From Candidatus Metalachnospira gallinarum (GTDB lineage Bacteria > Bacillota > Clostridia > Lachnospirales > Anaerotignaceae), in assembly GCA_904378045.1 (NCBI GenBank), contig CAJFHC010000004.1, forward strand, positions 1 through 60,535: a stretch of DNA of 60,535 nt, read 5' to 3'. The position numbers were made by a program, and so were the translations under genes. Numbering within the stretch: position 1 is the stretch's first letter; every line of letters starts with the position of its first letter. Shown here in pieces: positions 18,913 through 27,900 of this stretch. The notes beneath the pieces were generated by a model. It had not been told where the DNA came from. It was given only the letters and a program-made list of their open reading frames with translations, and made no database searches.

Positions 18913-19532
18913 TATGCGTACACCTCCTCAATCTTTGCGACTGCTTCTTTTGTTACAACAAGAGTGTTGTACTTGAGAAGGTCGTATGTGTTGATCGTAT
19001 TAACCGAAGCCGTTTTAACCTCGGGGATATTTCTTGCTGAAAGGATGGCGTTTTTGTTGCTGCCCTCCATAACGATGAGAGCCTTGCCGGCATTGATGTT
19101 CTTAAGAACCTTCGCCATTTCCTTTGTCTTAACCTCTGCGAGATCGAGGTTTTCAAGAACGATTATTTTGTTCTCTGCAGCTTTAACAGAAAGGGCTGAC
19201 TTTAACGCAAGTCTCTTTACCTTTTTGTTAAGTTTGAATGAGTAATCTCTGGGCTTGGGAGCGAATACAACGCCACCGCCTGTCCACTGGGGAGCACGGA
19301 TGGAACCCTGTCTTGCACGTCCTGTTCCTTTCTGTCTGAAAGGCTTCTTTCCGCCGCCGCTTACTTCCGAACGTGTTTTTGCGCTCTGTGTGCCCTGTCT
19401 CTGGTTAGCAAGGTACTGTTTAACCGCAAGATGCATAACGTGTTCATTTATTTCAACACCGAATACAGCATCGCTGAGCTCGATTGTTCCGACCTCCGCT
19501 CCGCTCATGTCGTATACTTTAACATTTGCCAT
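18912..19532 (-). CDS. rplD: 50S ribosomal protein L4
   Basis: L4 reaches into the exit tunnel; in gamma-proteobacteria it also represses the S10 operon. The 206-residue product has the tunnel loop [20 protein letters not shown] at about 60-80. Feedback control through the rpsJ leader here is untested. Confidence 0.98.
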   Translation of the reverse strand: MANVKVYDMSGAEVGTIELSDAVFGVEINEHVMHLAVKQYLANQRQGTQSAKTRSEVSGGGKKPFRQKGTGRARQGSIRAPQWTGGGVVFAPKPRDYSFKLNKKVKRLALKSALSVKAAENKIIVLENLDLAEVKTKEMAKVLKNINAGKALIVMEGSNKNAILSARNIPEVKTASVNTINTYDLLKYNTLVVTKEAVAKIEEVYA

Positions 19533-19559
19533 GTCTGTTTCCTCCTTTCGTAAAGTTTA

Positions 19560-20189
19560 TCAAGCCTTTACGCTTTCCTTTATTACAAGTATTGCGCCCT
19601 TAGGTCCGGGTACAGCGCCTTTGATAAGAAGCACGTTCTTCTCAGCGTCTGCGCGAACGATCTCTACGTTCTGAAGCGTTACATTAACAGCTCCCATATG
19701 TCCGGGCATTCTCTTACCCTTCTTAACGCTTGAAGGAGTAGCTGATGAACCCATTGAACCAACAACTCTGTGAGATTTTGAACCGTGTCCCATGGGACCT
19801 CTCTGCGCGTTGTATCTCTTTATCGTACTTGCATATCCTTTACCTTTGGAAACACCGCTTACATCCACTCTGTCTCCTGCTGCGAATATGTCAGCCTTGA
19901 TCTCTGCGCCGATCTCATAGTTTGCGGCGTCCTCAAGCCTGAACTCCTTAAGATACTTTTTAACGGAAACCCCGGCCTTTTCGAAATGACCTTTTTTAGG
20001 TTTGTTAGCTAACTTTTCTCTCTGATCTAAAAATCCGACCTGAATTGCTTCATAGCCGTCATTTTCCATTGTCTTTTTCTGAACTACGGAACAGGGGCCT
20101 GCTTCAAGAACTGTAACAGGGATAAGGCGTCCGTCTTCAGTGAAAATCTGTGTCATACCGATTTTCTTAGCCATAATAGCTTTTTTCAT
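19560..20189 (-). CDS. rplC: 50S ribosomal protein L3
   Basis: L3 is one of the first proteins to bind 23S rRNA. The 209-residue product contains [20 protein letters not shown] and [16 protein letters not shown]. The start used is [16 protein letters not shown]; family homology starts at or just after this ATG. 117 bases after rpsJ. Confidence 0.97.
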   Translation of the reverse strand: MKKAIMAKKIGMTQIFTEDGRLIPVTVLEAGPCSVVQKKTMENDGYEAIQVGFLDQREKLANKPKKGHFEKAGVSVKKYLKEFRLEDAANYEIGAEIKADIFAAGDRVDVSGVSKGKGYASTIKRYNAQRGPMGHGSKSHRVVGSMGSSATPSSVKKGKRMPGHMGAVNVTLQNVEIVRADAEKNVLLIKGAVPGPKGAILVIKESVKA

Positions 20190-20256
20190 TTCTTACACCT
20201 CCTGAAATCTACAGCGGATTGCCCTTCTCGCCAGCGGCTTACGGGTAATCATTCTA

Positions 20257-20294
20257 GTTTTAATATAAGCTGTTAACAGTTACTTATATAAAAC
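20257..20294 (-). other. Inverted repeat between rpsJ and rplC
   Basis: GTTTTaATATAAG (20257-20269) pairs with CTTATATAAAAC (20283-20294) with one bulged base; the 13-base loop contains the palindrome CTGTTAACAG. No T-run follows on the minus strand. It may be a processing or stability element in the mRNA. Function unknown. Confidence 0.45.
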
Positions 20295-20306
20295 CAATTC
20301 GGATCA

Positions 20307-20618
20307 TTACATAATTTTTAATGTGATATCAACACCAGCGGGCACATCAAGACGTGTTAAAGCATCAACAGTCTTGGGTGTAGGGCTGAGGATATCGATC
20401 AGTCTTTTGTGAGTTCTCATCTCGAACTGCTCTCTGGAATCTTTGTACTTATGAACCGCTCTGAGGATTGTTACAACCTCTTTCTTCGTGGGAAGCGGTA
20501 TAGGTCCGCTGATCTGAGCTCCTGTTTTCTTTGCAGTTTCGATTATCTGAGCTGCACTCTGGTCGATCAGTTTGTGATCGTAAGCTTTGAGACTGATTCT
20601 GATTTTCTGACTTGCCAT
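20307..20618 (-). CDS. rpsJ: 30S ribosomal protein S10 (NusE)
   Basis: S10 is a 30S head protein and, as NusE, joins antitermination complexes. The 103-residue product [20 protein letters not shown] contains [20 protein letters not shown]. It is the first gene of the superoperon, behind AAAGGAGGGG and a leader of about 230 bases. Confidence 0.98.
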   Translation of the reverse strand: MASQKIRISLKAYDHKLIDQSAAQIIETAKKTGAQISGPIPLPTKKEVVTILRAVHKYKDSREQFEMRTHKRLIDILSPTPKTVDALTRLDVPAGVDITLKIM

Positions 20619-20848
20619 AAAAAAAGTCCCCTCCTTTTCGTACTCTCTGTTTCAGCACGACAAGTGGTGACTGCACACTTATCCGGGTGTGTCCGTCATA
20701 TTACAGACACATAATGAAGCGCAAGCTTCCCCCATATTCAGTACAGTGACCTTGTCGCCCGGTTTCTTGAACTGGACATCGCTCCTCGGAAAAACCCGCC
20801 TTTGTGGGATAGGCGGCAACCTTCCGTATCTACACTCTATGTCACAAC
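20619..20848 (-). promoter_or_regulatory. Leader of the S10 superoperon with terminator-like hairpin
   Basis: The untranslated leader contains several hairpins. One (CCGCCT at 20811-20816 pairing with AGGCGG at 20796-20801, minus-strand reading) is followed by GTTTTT, like an attenuator. Others are GAAGC-TTGC-GCTTC and TGTGTC/GACACA closer to rpsJ. A regulated leader is plausible because ribosomal leaders in other bacteria respond to L4 or other products, but no family match can be claimed from sight. Confidence 0.5.
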
Positions 20849-20854
20849 GATAAG

Positions 20855-20883
20855 ATTATAAACGATTGCCCACTTTTTTGCAA
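20855..20883 (-). promoter_or_regulatory. Main promoter of the S10-spc-alpha superoperon
   Basis: On the minus strand TTGCAA (20878-20883) and TATAAT (20855-20860) are 17 bases apart. The region just upstream (20884-21138) is very AT-rich with A/T tracts suited to an UP element, and I see no gene in it. The start should lie near 20848. Confidence 0.88.
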
Positions 20884-21138
20884 TAGTTTTTTTCGTTTTT
20901 TTCTTAAAAAATCAACGAAATTTTAACCTGTTTTTAACTATATTCTATATATAATGTTCAAAATATTCAATCATAAATTAATTTATAAAAGTTTGGAGAA
21001 AAAATCCTTATTCATAGTACATAAAGTTGATCTCAATATTTAGTTTATTTTTAAACCCAAATCCATAATGTTGTTATTTTATCGAGATAACAATTCCTGA
21101 TCCCGCATAAAAGCCTGCGAACATTCCTCAGCGCTTTA

Positions 21139-21921
21139 TTATTTGTCCCTGAATACCGCTTTCCTTTTTTCAAGAAAGGCGCTTACACCTTCCAATCTGT
21201 CCTCGCTTCCAAAAACCATTCCGACGGAGTTAATTTCTACCTTTATTCCGTCGGCAAGAGACAGCCCTATTCCGGTATCGATTGCCTCCTTCGCGTATCC
21301 GAGAGCTACGGCGGAATTCGCGAGAGCCTCTCTCATACTCTTTACGGCCTCATCCATCAGAGCCTCGTCAGGAACGACCTTATTTACAAGTCCTATTCTT
21401 TCCGCTTCCGCCGCTTTTATCCTCTTTCCGGTAAATATAAGTTCCTTTGCCCTTCCGCTTCCGATCAGTCTGGGCAGTCTCTGCGTCCCTCCTCCGCTGG
21501 GGATTATTCCAAGCGTCACCTCCGGCGCGGCAAATGACGCGGATTCCGCAGCTATCCTCCAGTCGCAGCAAAGGGAAAGCTCCAATCCGCCTCCCAGGGC
21601 GAATCCGTTAACGGCGGCTATGGTCGGCTTGGATATATCCGCTACCCTGCTGAAGGCATAATTGGAAACTCTGGCAAATTCCCTTCCTCCCTCGGCGTCC
21701 CTTTCCTTCATCTCTGATATGTCGGCTCCCGCCATAAAGGCTCTGCCTTCTCCTGTGAGTATTATGCCCCTTACCGCCGGGTCATTTTCTAATTTATCAA
21801 ACAGCTCCGCAAGCTCAAGAGTCATTTCATGATTTAGGGCGTTCAGCGCTTTGAGTCTGCTAAATCTGACAATGGCTATATCTTCATTCATATCTACATT
21901 TATAGTATTATAATCGTACAT
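21139..21921 (-). CDS. Enoyl-CoA hydratase/crotonase-family protein
   Basis: A 260-residue crotonase-fold protein that probably hydrates a short-chain enoyl-CoA. Both catalytic glutamates are present, in ALGGGLELSLCCD (Glu114) and APEVTLGIIPSGGGTQRLPR (Glu134), together with the oxyanion-hole motif FMAGADISEM. The full set of butyrate genes usually beside a crotonase (thl, hbd, bcd-etf) is absent, so the substrate is uncertain. It stands alone behind the terminator of the preceding gene, with AAAGGAGG and a possible extended -10 (TGGTATACT at 21940-21948). Confidence 0.85.
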   Translation of the reverse strand: MYDYNTINVDMNEDIAIVRFSRLKALNALNHEMTLELAELFDKLENDPAVRGIILTGEGRAFMAGADISEMKERDAEGGREFARVSNYAFSRVADISKPTIAAVNGFALGGGLELSLCCDWRIAAESASFAAPEVTLGIIPSGGGTQRLPRLIGSGRAKELIFTGKRIKAAEAERIGLVNKVVPDEALMDEAVKSMREALANSAVALGYAKEAIDTGIGLSLADGIKVEINSVGMVFGSEDRLEGVSAFLEKRKAVFRDK

Positions 21922-21954
21922 GGCGCACCTCCTTTTTTCAGTATACCACGCAAA

Positions 21955-21984
21955 TCAAAAAAGGGATACCAATTTGTATCCCTT
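21955..21984 (-). terminator. Terminator of the PNPOx-family gene
   Basis: AAGGGATAC (21961-21969) and GTATCCCTT (21976-21984) form a stem with a six-base loop, followed on the minus strand by TTTTTT. Confidence 0.88.
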
Positions 21985-22041
21985 ATCTTTGAAAGTTTAT
22001 TAGGATTTTAAACGAGCCGTGGATAGATATGCCGGCCATTA

Positions 22042-22437
22042 TCAGAGTTCCTGTCCGTTCTTAGGTCCGGGTGTAGTATTGATAACTTTTTCAGGTGTGA
22101 TTACAAGAACTCCTCTTGTGCTCATTTTACCGTTGAACATTTTTTCTGAAACAGCTTTCCACTTGTCAGCATATTTTCCATCAGGGACAAATTTAGCTGT
22201 TCCTTTGATCTGGTATCCTACCATTGTCTTTGCTCCGCATACTGAAACAGCGATCTTGTTATCCTTTTCAAGGTTTGCAAGTGTTGTGTTAAGGTGGAGA
22301 ACTCCAACGATAAGTGTTCCATCGTCAGCTATTTCTTTGAATCCTACGGGAACAACATTAGGCTCCTCGCCGTTTGTTCCAAGCCACCATAATTCAGCAT
22401 TGAGCATTTCTTTTACTTTGTCATTAAGTTCTTTCAT
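22042..22437 (-). CDS. Pyridoxamine 5'-phosphate oxidase-fold (flavin-binding) protein
   Basis: A 131-residue split-barrel protein of the PNPOx-like/FMN-binding class (WWLGTNGEEPNVVPVGFKEI near the start, then VGVLHLNTTLANLEKDNKIA). Members of this broad family bind FMN or F420-like or heme cofactors; the substrate cannot be told. The frame reaches 22542, but the ATG at 22437 follows AAGGAGG. It is downstream of an HxlR regulator in the same direction, which suggests redox- or electrophile-responsive expression (inference). Confidence 0.75.
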   Translation of the reverse strand: MKELNDKVKEMLNAELWWLGTNGEEPNVVPVGFKEIADDGTLIVGVLHLNTTLANLEKDNKIAVSVCGAKTMVGYQIKGTAKFVPDGKYADKWKAVSEKMFNGKMSTRGVLVITPEKVINTTPGPKNGQEL

Positions 22438-22553
22438 AATTAATTTCCTCCTTATAATATATAAATTTTTTATTTTCCTTACAGATAGAATAATATCAAA
22501 TTTATTTATTATATTAAAGTAGTTAATAAATTTATGAGTCACTAATAAAATTA

Positions 22554-22934
22554 TTAGTCGTCACGTCTGTCATAATAACATTTGCTGCAATATGATGGTT
22601 TATCAGTTTCTCCCCGCCTGATCCTTGACCATACGCATATGTTCCCTAAAACAGGGATAAGTGTTCCCCCGGTATTCGTCAATGAATATTCAACTCTCGG
22701 AGGCACCTCATCATATTGTATCCTTTCAACAAGGTCATCGTTTATCATCTCTTTAAGGGTAGCCGCGAGCACAGTATCGCTCACCGAGTCAAGTTCTCTT
22801 TTCAATTCATTATATCTCATAACCCCGTTAAGTCCAAGCATGCATATTATCCTTGGTTTCCATTTGCCTCCGAAAACATCCATTCCGTATTCCAGCGGAC
22901 ATCTTATATCCTTTTCCGTCTTATGCTTATACAT
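22554..22934 (-). CDS. HxlR-family winged-helix regulator
   Basis: A 126-residue DNA-binding protein with the HxlR opening CPLEYGMDVFGGKWKPRI (about 12-29), a winged helix (RYNELKRELDSVSDTVLAATLKEM region) and the LTNTGGTLIPVL end. Cys12 occupies the place of the redox-sensing Cys of HypR-like members, and the tail has a CSKC pair. Probable target: the PNPOx gene 116 bases downstream. Confidence 0.88.
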   Translation of the reverse strand: MYKHKTEKDIRCPLEYGMDVFGGKWKPRIICMLGLNGVMRYNELKRELDSVSDTVLAATLKEMINDDLVERIQYDEVPPRVEYSLTNTGGTLIPVLGNICVWSRIRRGETDKPSYCSKCYYDRRDD

Positions 22935-22954
22935 CAGGCCGCACCTCCGTTTTT

Positions 22955-22982
22955 ATTTTAACATATTAGGCAGGTGAGTCAA
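22955..22982 (-). promoter_or_regulatory. Promoter of the HxlR-PNPOx pair
   Basis: On the minus strand TTGACT (22977-22982) and TAAAAT (22955-22960) are 16 bases apart, close upstream of the HxlR start, between it and the tuf terminator. Confidence 0.7.
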
Positions 22983-23022
22983 GTACTCATAAATTCCTGA
23001 GCGACTTTGCGGTTTTAAAACA

Positions 23023-23056
23023 TCAAAAAACCGCTGTTCCTTACGGAACAGCGGTC
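23023..23056 (-). terminator. Terminator of tuf
   Basis: A 10-bp GC-rich stem (CCGCTGTTCC at 23031-23040 with GGAACAGCGG at 23045-23054) and a TTAC loop are followed on the minus strand by TTTTTT. Confidence 0.93.
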
Positions 23057-23078
23057 ATAAAATCAAACTGTTTTAAAA

Positions 23079-24272
23079 TTACTCAAGAATCTCAACAACT
23101 GAGCCAGCGCCTACTGTACGTCCGCCCTCACGGATAGCGAAACGAAGTCCCTTAGCCATAGCAACGTGTGTGATAAGCTCAACTGTCATCTCAACGTTGT
23201 CTCCAGGCATGCACATTTCAACGCCTTCGGGAAGGTTGATAACGCCTGTAACGTCTGTTGTTCTGAAATAGAACTGAGGTCTGTAGTTGTTGAAGAAAGG
23301 TGTATGACGTCCACCCTCTTCTTTGCTAAGAACGTAAACCTGAGCTGTAAATTTTGTATGAGGTGTGATTGAACCGGGTTTAGCAAGAACCTGTCCTCTT
23401 TCGATCTCGTTTCTCTGAACACCACGAAGGAGGCATCCGATGTTGTCACCAGCCTGAGCCTGATCAAGAAGCTTTCTGAACATCTCAACGCCTGTAACAA
23501 CTACCTTACGGATCTCATCTGAAAGACCAACGATTTCAACCTCGTCAGAAACCTTAACTGTACCGCTCTCTACTCTACCTGTAGCAACAGTACCACGTCC
23601 TGTAATTGAGAATACGTCCTCTACAGGCATAAGGAAAGGTTTGTCAACGTCACGCTCGGGTGTAGGAATGTAAGACTCGATAGCGTCGAAGAGCTCGATG
23701 ATAGAATCAGCCCATTTTCCGTTGGGATCCTGAAGAGCCTGGTAAGCTGATCCTCTGATTACGGGGATGTCATCTCCGGGGAACTCATACTCGTTAAGAA
23801 GCTCTCTGATCTCCATCTCAACAAGGTCAAGAAGTTCTTCGTCGTCAACCATATCGCATTTGTTCATGTAAACAACGATATAGGGAACGCCTACCTGACG
23901 AGCAAGAAGGATATGCTCTCTTGTCTGAGCCATAGGTCCGTCTGTAGCTGCAACAACGAGGATAGCGCCGTCCATCTGAGCAGCACCTGTGATCATGTTT
24001 TTAACGTAGTCAGCATGGCCAGGGCAGTCAACGTGTGCGTAATGTCTGTTGGGTGTCTCATACTCAACGTGAGCTGTTGAAATTGTGATACCTCTTTCTC
24101 TCTCTTCGGGAGCCTTGTCGATGTTCTCGAAATCAACCTGCTCGCCTAAGCCGTATCTTGTGTGAAGTACCTTTGTGATAGCTGCTGTTAAAGTTGTCTT
24201 ACCGTGGTCAACGTGTCCGATTGTACCAATGTTAATATGAGGTTTCGTTCTCTCAAACTTCTGCTTTGCCAT
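23079..24272 (-). CDS. tuf: Translation elongation factor Tu
   Basis: GTPase that delivers aminoacyl-tRNA to the ribosome. The 397-residue product has GHVDHGKTT (about 19-27), the switch-[14 protein letters not shown] and NKCD guanine-specificity motif, then the two beta-barrel domains. Standard length. It has its own promoter between fusA and tuf in addition to read-through from rpsL. Confidence 0.99.
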   Translation of the reverse strand: MAKQKFERTKPHINIGTIGHVDHGKTTLTAAITKVLHTRYGLGEQVDFENIDKAPEERERGITISTAHVEYETPNRHYAHVDCPGHADYVKNMITGAAQMDGAILVVAATDGPMAQTREHILLARQVGVPYIVVYMNKCDMVDDEELLDLVEMEIRELLNEYEFPGDDIPVIRGSAYQALQDPNGKWADSIIELFDAIESYIPTPERDVDKPFLMPVEDVFSITGRGTVATGRVESGTVKVSDEVEIVGLSDEIRKVVVTGVEMFRKLLDQAQAGDNIGCLLRGVQRNEIERGQVLAKPGSITPHTKFTAQVYVLSKEEGGRHTPFFNNYRPQFYFRTTDVTGVINLPEGVEMCMPGDNVEMTVELITHVAMAKGLRFAIREGGRTVGAGSVVEILE

Positions 24273-24336
24273 TTAAAATTTCCTCCTTAAATTTGTTTTA
24301 TCCAAGAGTTTGCTGGCTGTAAGCCAACCTAATGAC

Positions 24337-24365
24337 ATTATATAAAATAAACGTCTTATTTGCAA
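24337..24365 (-). promoter_or_regulatory. tuf-proximal promoter
   Basis: On the minus strand TTGCAA (24360-24365) and TATAAT (24337-24342) are 17 bases apart, in the fusA-tuf gap. The leader contains a small hairpin (TGGCT-TAC-AGCCA). It allows tuf to be expressed above the rest of the str operon. Confidence 0.88.
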
Positions 24366-24390
24366 TAATTATAATCAATTATTTTTAAAC

Positions 24391-26478
24391 TCAGTTAGCG
24401 TGTCTTCCCTCAAGAACCTTTTCCTGAACGCTCTTAGGGCACTGCTCATAGTGGTCAACTTCCATTACGTAGTTACCACGTCCCTGAGTGTTTGAACGAA
24501 GGTCTGTTGAGTATCCGAACATTTCCGCAAGGGGAACGTATGAATGGATAACTTCAACGCCGTTTCTGGGCTCCATACCCTCGATACGTCCACGTCTTGA
24601 GTTGATGTCGCCGATAACGTCTCCCATATATTCCTCGGGAACCGTTACGGTAACCTTCATGATAGGCTCAAGAAGAACTGCGTCACCCTTCTTCATAGCT
24701 TCCTTGAACGCCATTGATCCGGCGATCTGGTAAGCCATTTCAGATGAGTCGACATCATGGTATGATCCGTCGTAAACTTCAGCCTTAACGCCTACTACGG
24801 GGTAGCCGCCAAGGATACCGCTCTGCATAGCTTCCTGGATACCTTTGTCGATGGCAGGGATATATTCCTTAGGAATAGCGCCTCCAACAACGCTGTTTAC
24901 GAACTCGTATGAGTGCTCGGGATCAGTTCCGATAGGATAAAATCTAACCTTACAGTGACCATACTGTCCACGTCCGCCTGACTGACGCACAAATTTTCCT
25001 TCAACGTCAACGGCTTTAAGGAATGTCTCTCTGTAAGCTACCTGAGGTTTACCTACGTTAGCCTCTACCTTGAACTCACGAAGGAGACGGTCAACGATGA
25101 TCTCAAGATGAAGCTCTCCCATACCTGAAATGATCGTATCTCCTGTCTCAGGGTTTGTATATGTCTTGAATGTGGGGTCCTCCTCAGCAAGTTTAGCGAG
25201 GGCGATTCCCATTTTGTCTCTGCCAGCTTTTGTCTTAGGCTCGATGGCAACTGAGATAACGGGCTCAGGGAATACCATTGACTCAAGAACTACTTCATGT
25301 TCCTCATCACAGATAGTATCTCCTGTTGTTGTGAATTTAAGACCAACAGCGGCGGCGATATCTCCTGAGTAAACTCTTTCGATCTCCTGTCTGTGGTTAG
25401 CGTGCATCTGAAGGATACGTCCGATACGCTCTCTCTTGCCCTTTACTGAGTTGTAAACATATGAGCCTGAATCAAGAGTACCGGAGTAAACTCTGAAGAA
25501 AGCAAGCTTTCCAACGAAGGGGTCGTTCATAATCTTGAAAGCGAGAGCCGCAAAAGGCTCTGAATCTGAAGAATGTCTTTCAACCTCTTCTCCTGTTTTA
25601 GGATCTGTACCTTTTATTGAAGGTATGTCTGTTGGTGCCGGCATATAGTCAACAACGCCGTCAAGGAGCGCCTGAACGCCCTTGTTTCTGTAAGCCGATC
25701 CGCAGAATACGGGAACGATCTCGCAGGAGATACATCCCTTACGGATAGCCGCTTTGATCTCATCGATCGTGAGCTCCTCTCCGCCAAGATACTTCTCCAT
25801 AAGATCCTCATCCAGCTCAGCAACGCTTTCAAGGATGTTTGTTCTGTATTCCTCAGCCTTCTCAAGCATGTCAGCGGGGATCTCCTGTTCCTCGATAACC
25901 TTGCCTACATCGTCTTTATAGATAAGCGCCTTCATATTAAGAAGGTCAATGTTGCCAACATAGTCCTGTTCTGAACCAATAGGAAGTTCAAGCGGAACGG
26001 GTGTACAGCCAAGTCTGTCCTTCATCATGTCGATAACATTGTAAAAGTCTGCGCCCATGATGTCCATTTTGTTAACGAAAGCCATACGAGGTACGTTGTA
26101 GTTGTCAGCCTGGCGCCATACTGTCTCCGACTGGGGCTCAACGCCGCCCTTAGCGCAGAATACACAGATAGCTCCGTCAAGTACACGAAGTGAACGCTCA
26201 ACCTCAACAGTAAAGTCAACGTGTCCCGGCGTATCTATGATGTTTATCCTGTTATTGTTCCAGTGGCAGGTAGTAGCGGCAGATGTTATTGTTATGCCTC
26301 TCTCCTGCTCCTGCTCCATCCAGTCCATTGTAGCTGTTCCTTCGTGTGTGTCACCGATTTTGTAGTTACGGCCTGTATAGAACAAAATACGTTCTGTCAG
26401 AGTAGTTTTACCTGCATCGATATGTGCCATAATACCAATGTTTCTGGTCCTGGCAAGTGGGAACTCTCTGTCTGCCAC
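24391..26478 (-). CDS. fusA: Translation elongation factor G
   Basis: GTPase that drives translocation. The 695-residue product has AHIDAGKTT (about 19-27), DTPGHVDF and NKMD motifs, and five domains ending [10 protein letters not shown]. The Gly-rich domain IV loop ([13 protein letters not shown]) is intact. Full length; no frame problem. Confidence 0.99.
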   Translation of the reverse strand: MADREFPLARTRNIGIMAHIDAGKTTLTERILFYTGRNYKIGDTHEGTATMDWMEQEQERGITITSAATTCHWNNNRINIIDTPGHVDFTVEVERSLRVLDGAICVFCAKGGVEPQSETVWRQADNYNVPRMAFVNKMDIMGADFYNVIDMMKDRLGCTPVPLELPIGSEQDYVGNIDLLNMKALIYKDDVGKVIEEQEIPADMLEKAEEYRTNILESVAELDEDLMEKYLGGEELTIDEIKAAIRKGCISCEIVPVFCGSAYRNKGVQALLDGVVDYMPAPTDIPSIKGTDPKTGEEVERHSSDSEPFAALAFKIMNDPFVGKLAFFRVYSGTLDSGSYVYNSVKGKRERIGRILQMHANHRQEIERVYSGDIAAAVGLKFTTTGDTICDEEHEVVLESMVFPEPVISVAIEPKTKAGRDKMGIALAKLAEEDPTFKTYTNPETGDTIISGMGELHLEIIVDRLLREFKVEANVGKPQVAYRETFLKAVDVEGKFVRQSGGRGQYGHCKVRFYPIGTDPEHSYEFVNSVVGGAIPKEYIPAIDKGIQEAMQSGILGGYPVVGVKAEVYDGSYHDVDSSEMAYQIAGSMAFKEAMKKGDAVLLEPIMKVTVTVPEEYMGDVIGDINSRRGRIEGMEPRNGVEVIHSYVPLAEMFGYSTDLRSNTQGRGNYVMEVDHYEQCPKSVQEKVLEGRHAN

Positions 26479-26502
26479 AAGTATTCCTCCTTCATTTTTT
26501 CA

Positions 26503-26535
26503 GGCCGCCGCGAGGAGTTTTCCTCCGCGGCCGCC
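26503..26535 (-). other. GC-rich stem-loop between rpsG and fusA
   Basis: CCGC plus GGAG pair with CTCC plus GCGG around a TTTTC loop, with further GGC/GCC pairing outside. No T-run follows on the minus strand. In enterobacteria S7 represses its operon from a structure in the rpsL-rpsG gap; this one is in the next gap, so any S7 link is speculation. Confidence 0.45.
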
Positions 26536-26554
26536 AAATCTGCATTGTGTTATA

Positions 26555-27025
26555 TTACCATTTGTAATGGGAGAAAGCTTTGTTTGCCTCTGCCATTTTG
26601 TGTGTTTCTTCTTTTTTCTTGCAAGCTCCGCCTGCGTTGTTAAGAGCGTCAAGGATTTCTCCCGCGAGACGTTCTTCCATTGTTTTTTCTCCGCGTTTTC
26701 TGCTGTAGGTTGTAAGCCATCTAAGGCCAAGAGTACGTCTTCTGTCAGGTCTGATGTCCATAGGCACCTGATATGTCGCGCCTCCGACACGGCGTGCTTT
26801 AACCTCAAGAACAGGCATAATGTTGTTAAGAGCCTCCTCAAAAACTTCAAGAGGATTTCTGCCTGTCTTTTCCTCTACTCTTTTAAACGCACCATATACA
26901 ATTTTCTCAGCTACACCCTTCTTACCGTCAAGCATAATGCTGTTAACGAGCTTTGTTACGAGTGTGCTGTTGTATAAAGGATCCGGTAAAACTTCTCTTT
27001 TCGCTACATGTCCTTTTCTAGGCAC
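26555..27025 (-). CDS. rpsG: 30S ribosomal protein S7
   Basis: S7 starts assembly of the 30S head. The 156-residue product begins [20 protein letters not shown] and contains the arm region [20 protein letters not shown]. The 138-base gap from rpsL holds a small hairpin (CCATAC-TTT-GTATGG at 27070-27084). Confidence 0.98.
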   Translation of the reverse strand: MPRKGHVAKREVLPDPLYNSTLVTKLVNSIMLDGKKGVAEKIVYGAFKRVEEKTGRNPLEVFEEALNNIMPVLEVKARRVGGATYQVPMDIRPDRRRTLGLRWLTTYSRKRGEKTMEERLAGEILDALNNAGGACKKKEETHKMAEANKAFSHYKW

Positions 27026-27163
27026 GGTTCTTCCCTCCTTAATAAAAATATTCTCTCATCGGTACTCGCCCATACTTTGTATGGACGTACATGCCTGATA
27101 CTCAATATCGTGATGCAATTCGCAGATTGTATTGACTGTATAAGGCATTAAATTACTTTTAAA

Positions 27164-27586
27164 TTACTTCTTAGCTGCTTTAGGACGCTTAGCGCCGTAT
27201 TTTGAACGGGCCTGCATTCTGTTAGCTACACCAGCGGTATCAAGAGTACCTCTGATGATGTGGTAACGAACACCGGGTAAGTCCTTTACCCTTCCGCCTC
27301 TGATGAGCACAACGCTATGCTCCTGAAGGTTGTGTCCTTCGCCGGGGATATAAGCCGTAACCTCGATACCGTTTGTAAGACGAACTCTGGCGATCTTTCT
27401 TAAAGCAGAGTTAGGCTTTTTAGGTGTAGATGTTTTAACGGCCGTGCAAACTCCACGACGCTGAGGGCAGGAAATGTCTGTAGACTTCTTTTTAAGAGAG
27501 TTAAGACCTTTCTGAAGAGCGGGAGCAGTTGATTTTTTCTGAACTGTCTGTCTGCCCTTTCTGACTAACTGGTTGAATGTTGGCAT
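27164..27586 (-). CDS. rpsL: 30S ribosomal protein S12
   Basis: S12 controls decoding accuracy. The 140-residue product starts [19 protein letters not shown]. The two streptomycin-site segments are wild type: [15 protein letters not shown] and [14 protein letters not shown] longer frame reaches 27676, but the ATG at 27586 follows AAGGAGG. First gene of rpsL-rpsG-fusA-tuf; no L7Ae-like gene precedes it. Confidence 0.98.
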   Translation of the reverse strand: MPTFNQLVRKGRQTVQKKSTAPALQKGLNSLKKKSTDISCPQRRGVCTAVKTSTPKKPNSALRKIARVRLTNGIEVTAYIPGEGHNLQEHSVVLIRGGRVKDLPGVRYHIIRGTLDTAGVANRMQARSKYGAKRPKAAKK

Positions 27587-27668
27587 TAAAGTGCACCTCC
27601 TTATAGAATTAATACTTTCTGCCATTGCAATAGTTTGCCTTGCGCGTCTAACGACACGCCAATAAAAT

Positions 27669-27682
27669 GCCTGCAAGCAGGC
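27669..27682 (-). other. Small hairpin at the start of the rpsL transcript
   Basis: A 14-base palindrome of GCCTG/CAGGC type lies about 10 bases after the predicted start site of the rpsL operon, followed by AT-rich sequence. It may stabilise the 5' end of the mRNA. Confidence 0.4.
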
Positions 27683-27690
27683 ACTTTGTT

Positions 27691-27720
27691 AGTTTATCAT
27701 TGAGTTATTACTTTTGTCAA
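27691..27720 (-). promoter_or_regulatory. Promoter of rpsL-rpsG-fusA-tuf
   Basis: On the minus strand TTGACA (27715-27720) and TAAACT (27691-27696) are 18 bases apart, downstream of the rpoC terminator, so the str operon is separable from rpoBC. Confidence 0.85.
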
Positions 27721-27863
27721 TATTTTTTTCGCAATTCCACAAAAATTTACGAACAATATTGTCTGGTTTTAACAAAGTATTATTTTTGACATATTTTCCG
27801 GGCTTTAATCGTCTCTCTCAAATATATTTCCAGCATATTTCCGACGGGCTCATGACGCTTCCA

Positions 27864-27895
27864 TATAATAAAGCCCCGAAAAACCGGGGCTTTAT
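27864..27895 (-). terminator. Terminator of rpoB-rpoC
   Basis: A 9-bp stem (AAAGCCCCG at 27870-27878 with CGGGGCTTT at 27885-27893) is followed on the minus strand by ATTATA, just after the rpoC stop. The GC-rich stem is strong, the T-run weak. Confidence 0.8.
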
Positions 27896-27900
27896 ATGTC

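Noticed and set aside
21139..21921. Butyrate-pathway crotonase (crt)
   Set aside because: The fold and catalytic residues fit, but none of thl, hbd or bcd-etf is adjacent, so the specific symbol is not justified.
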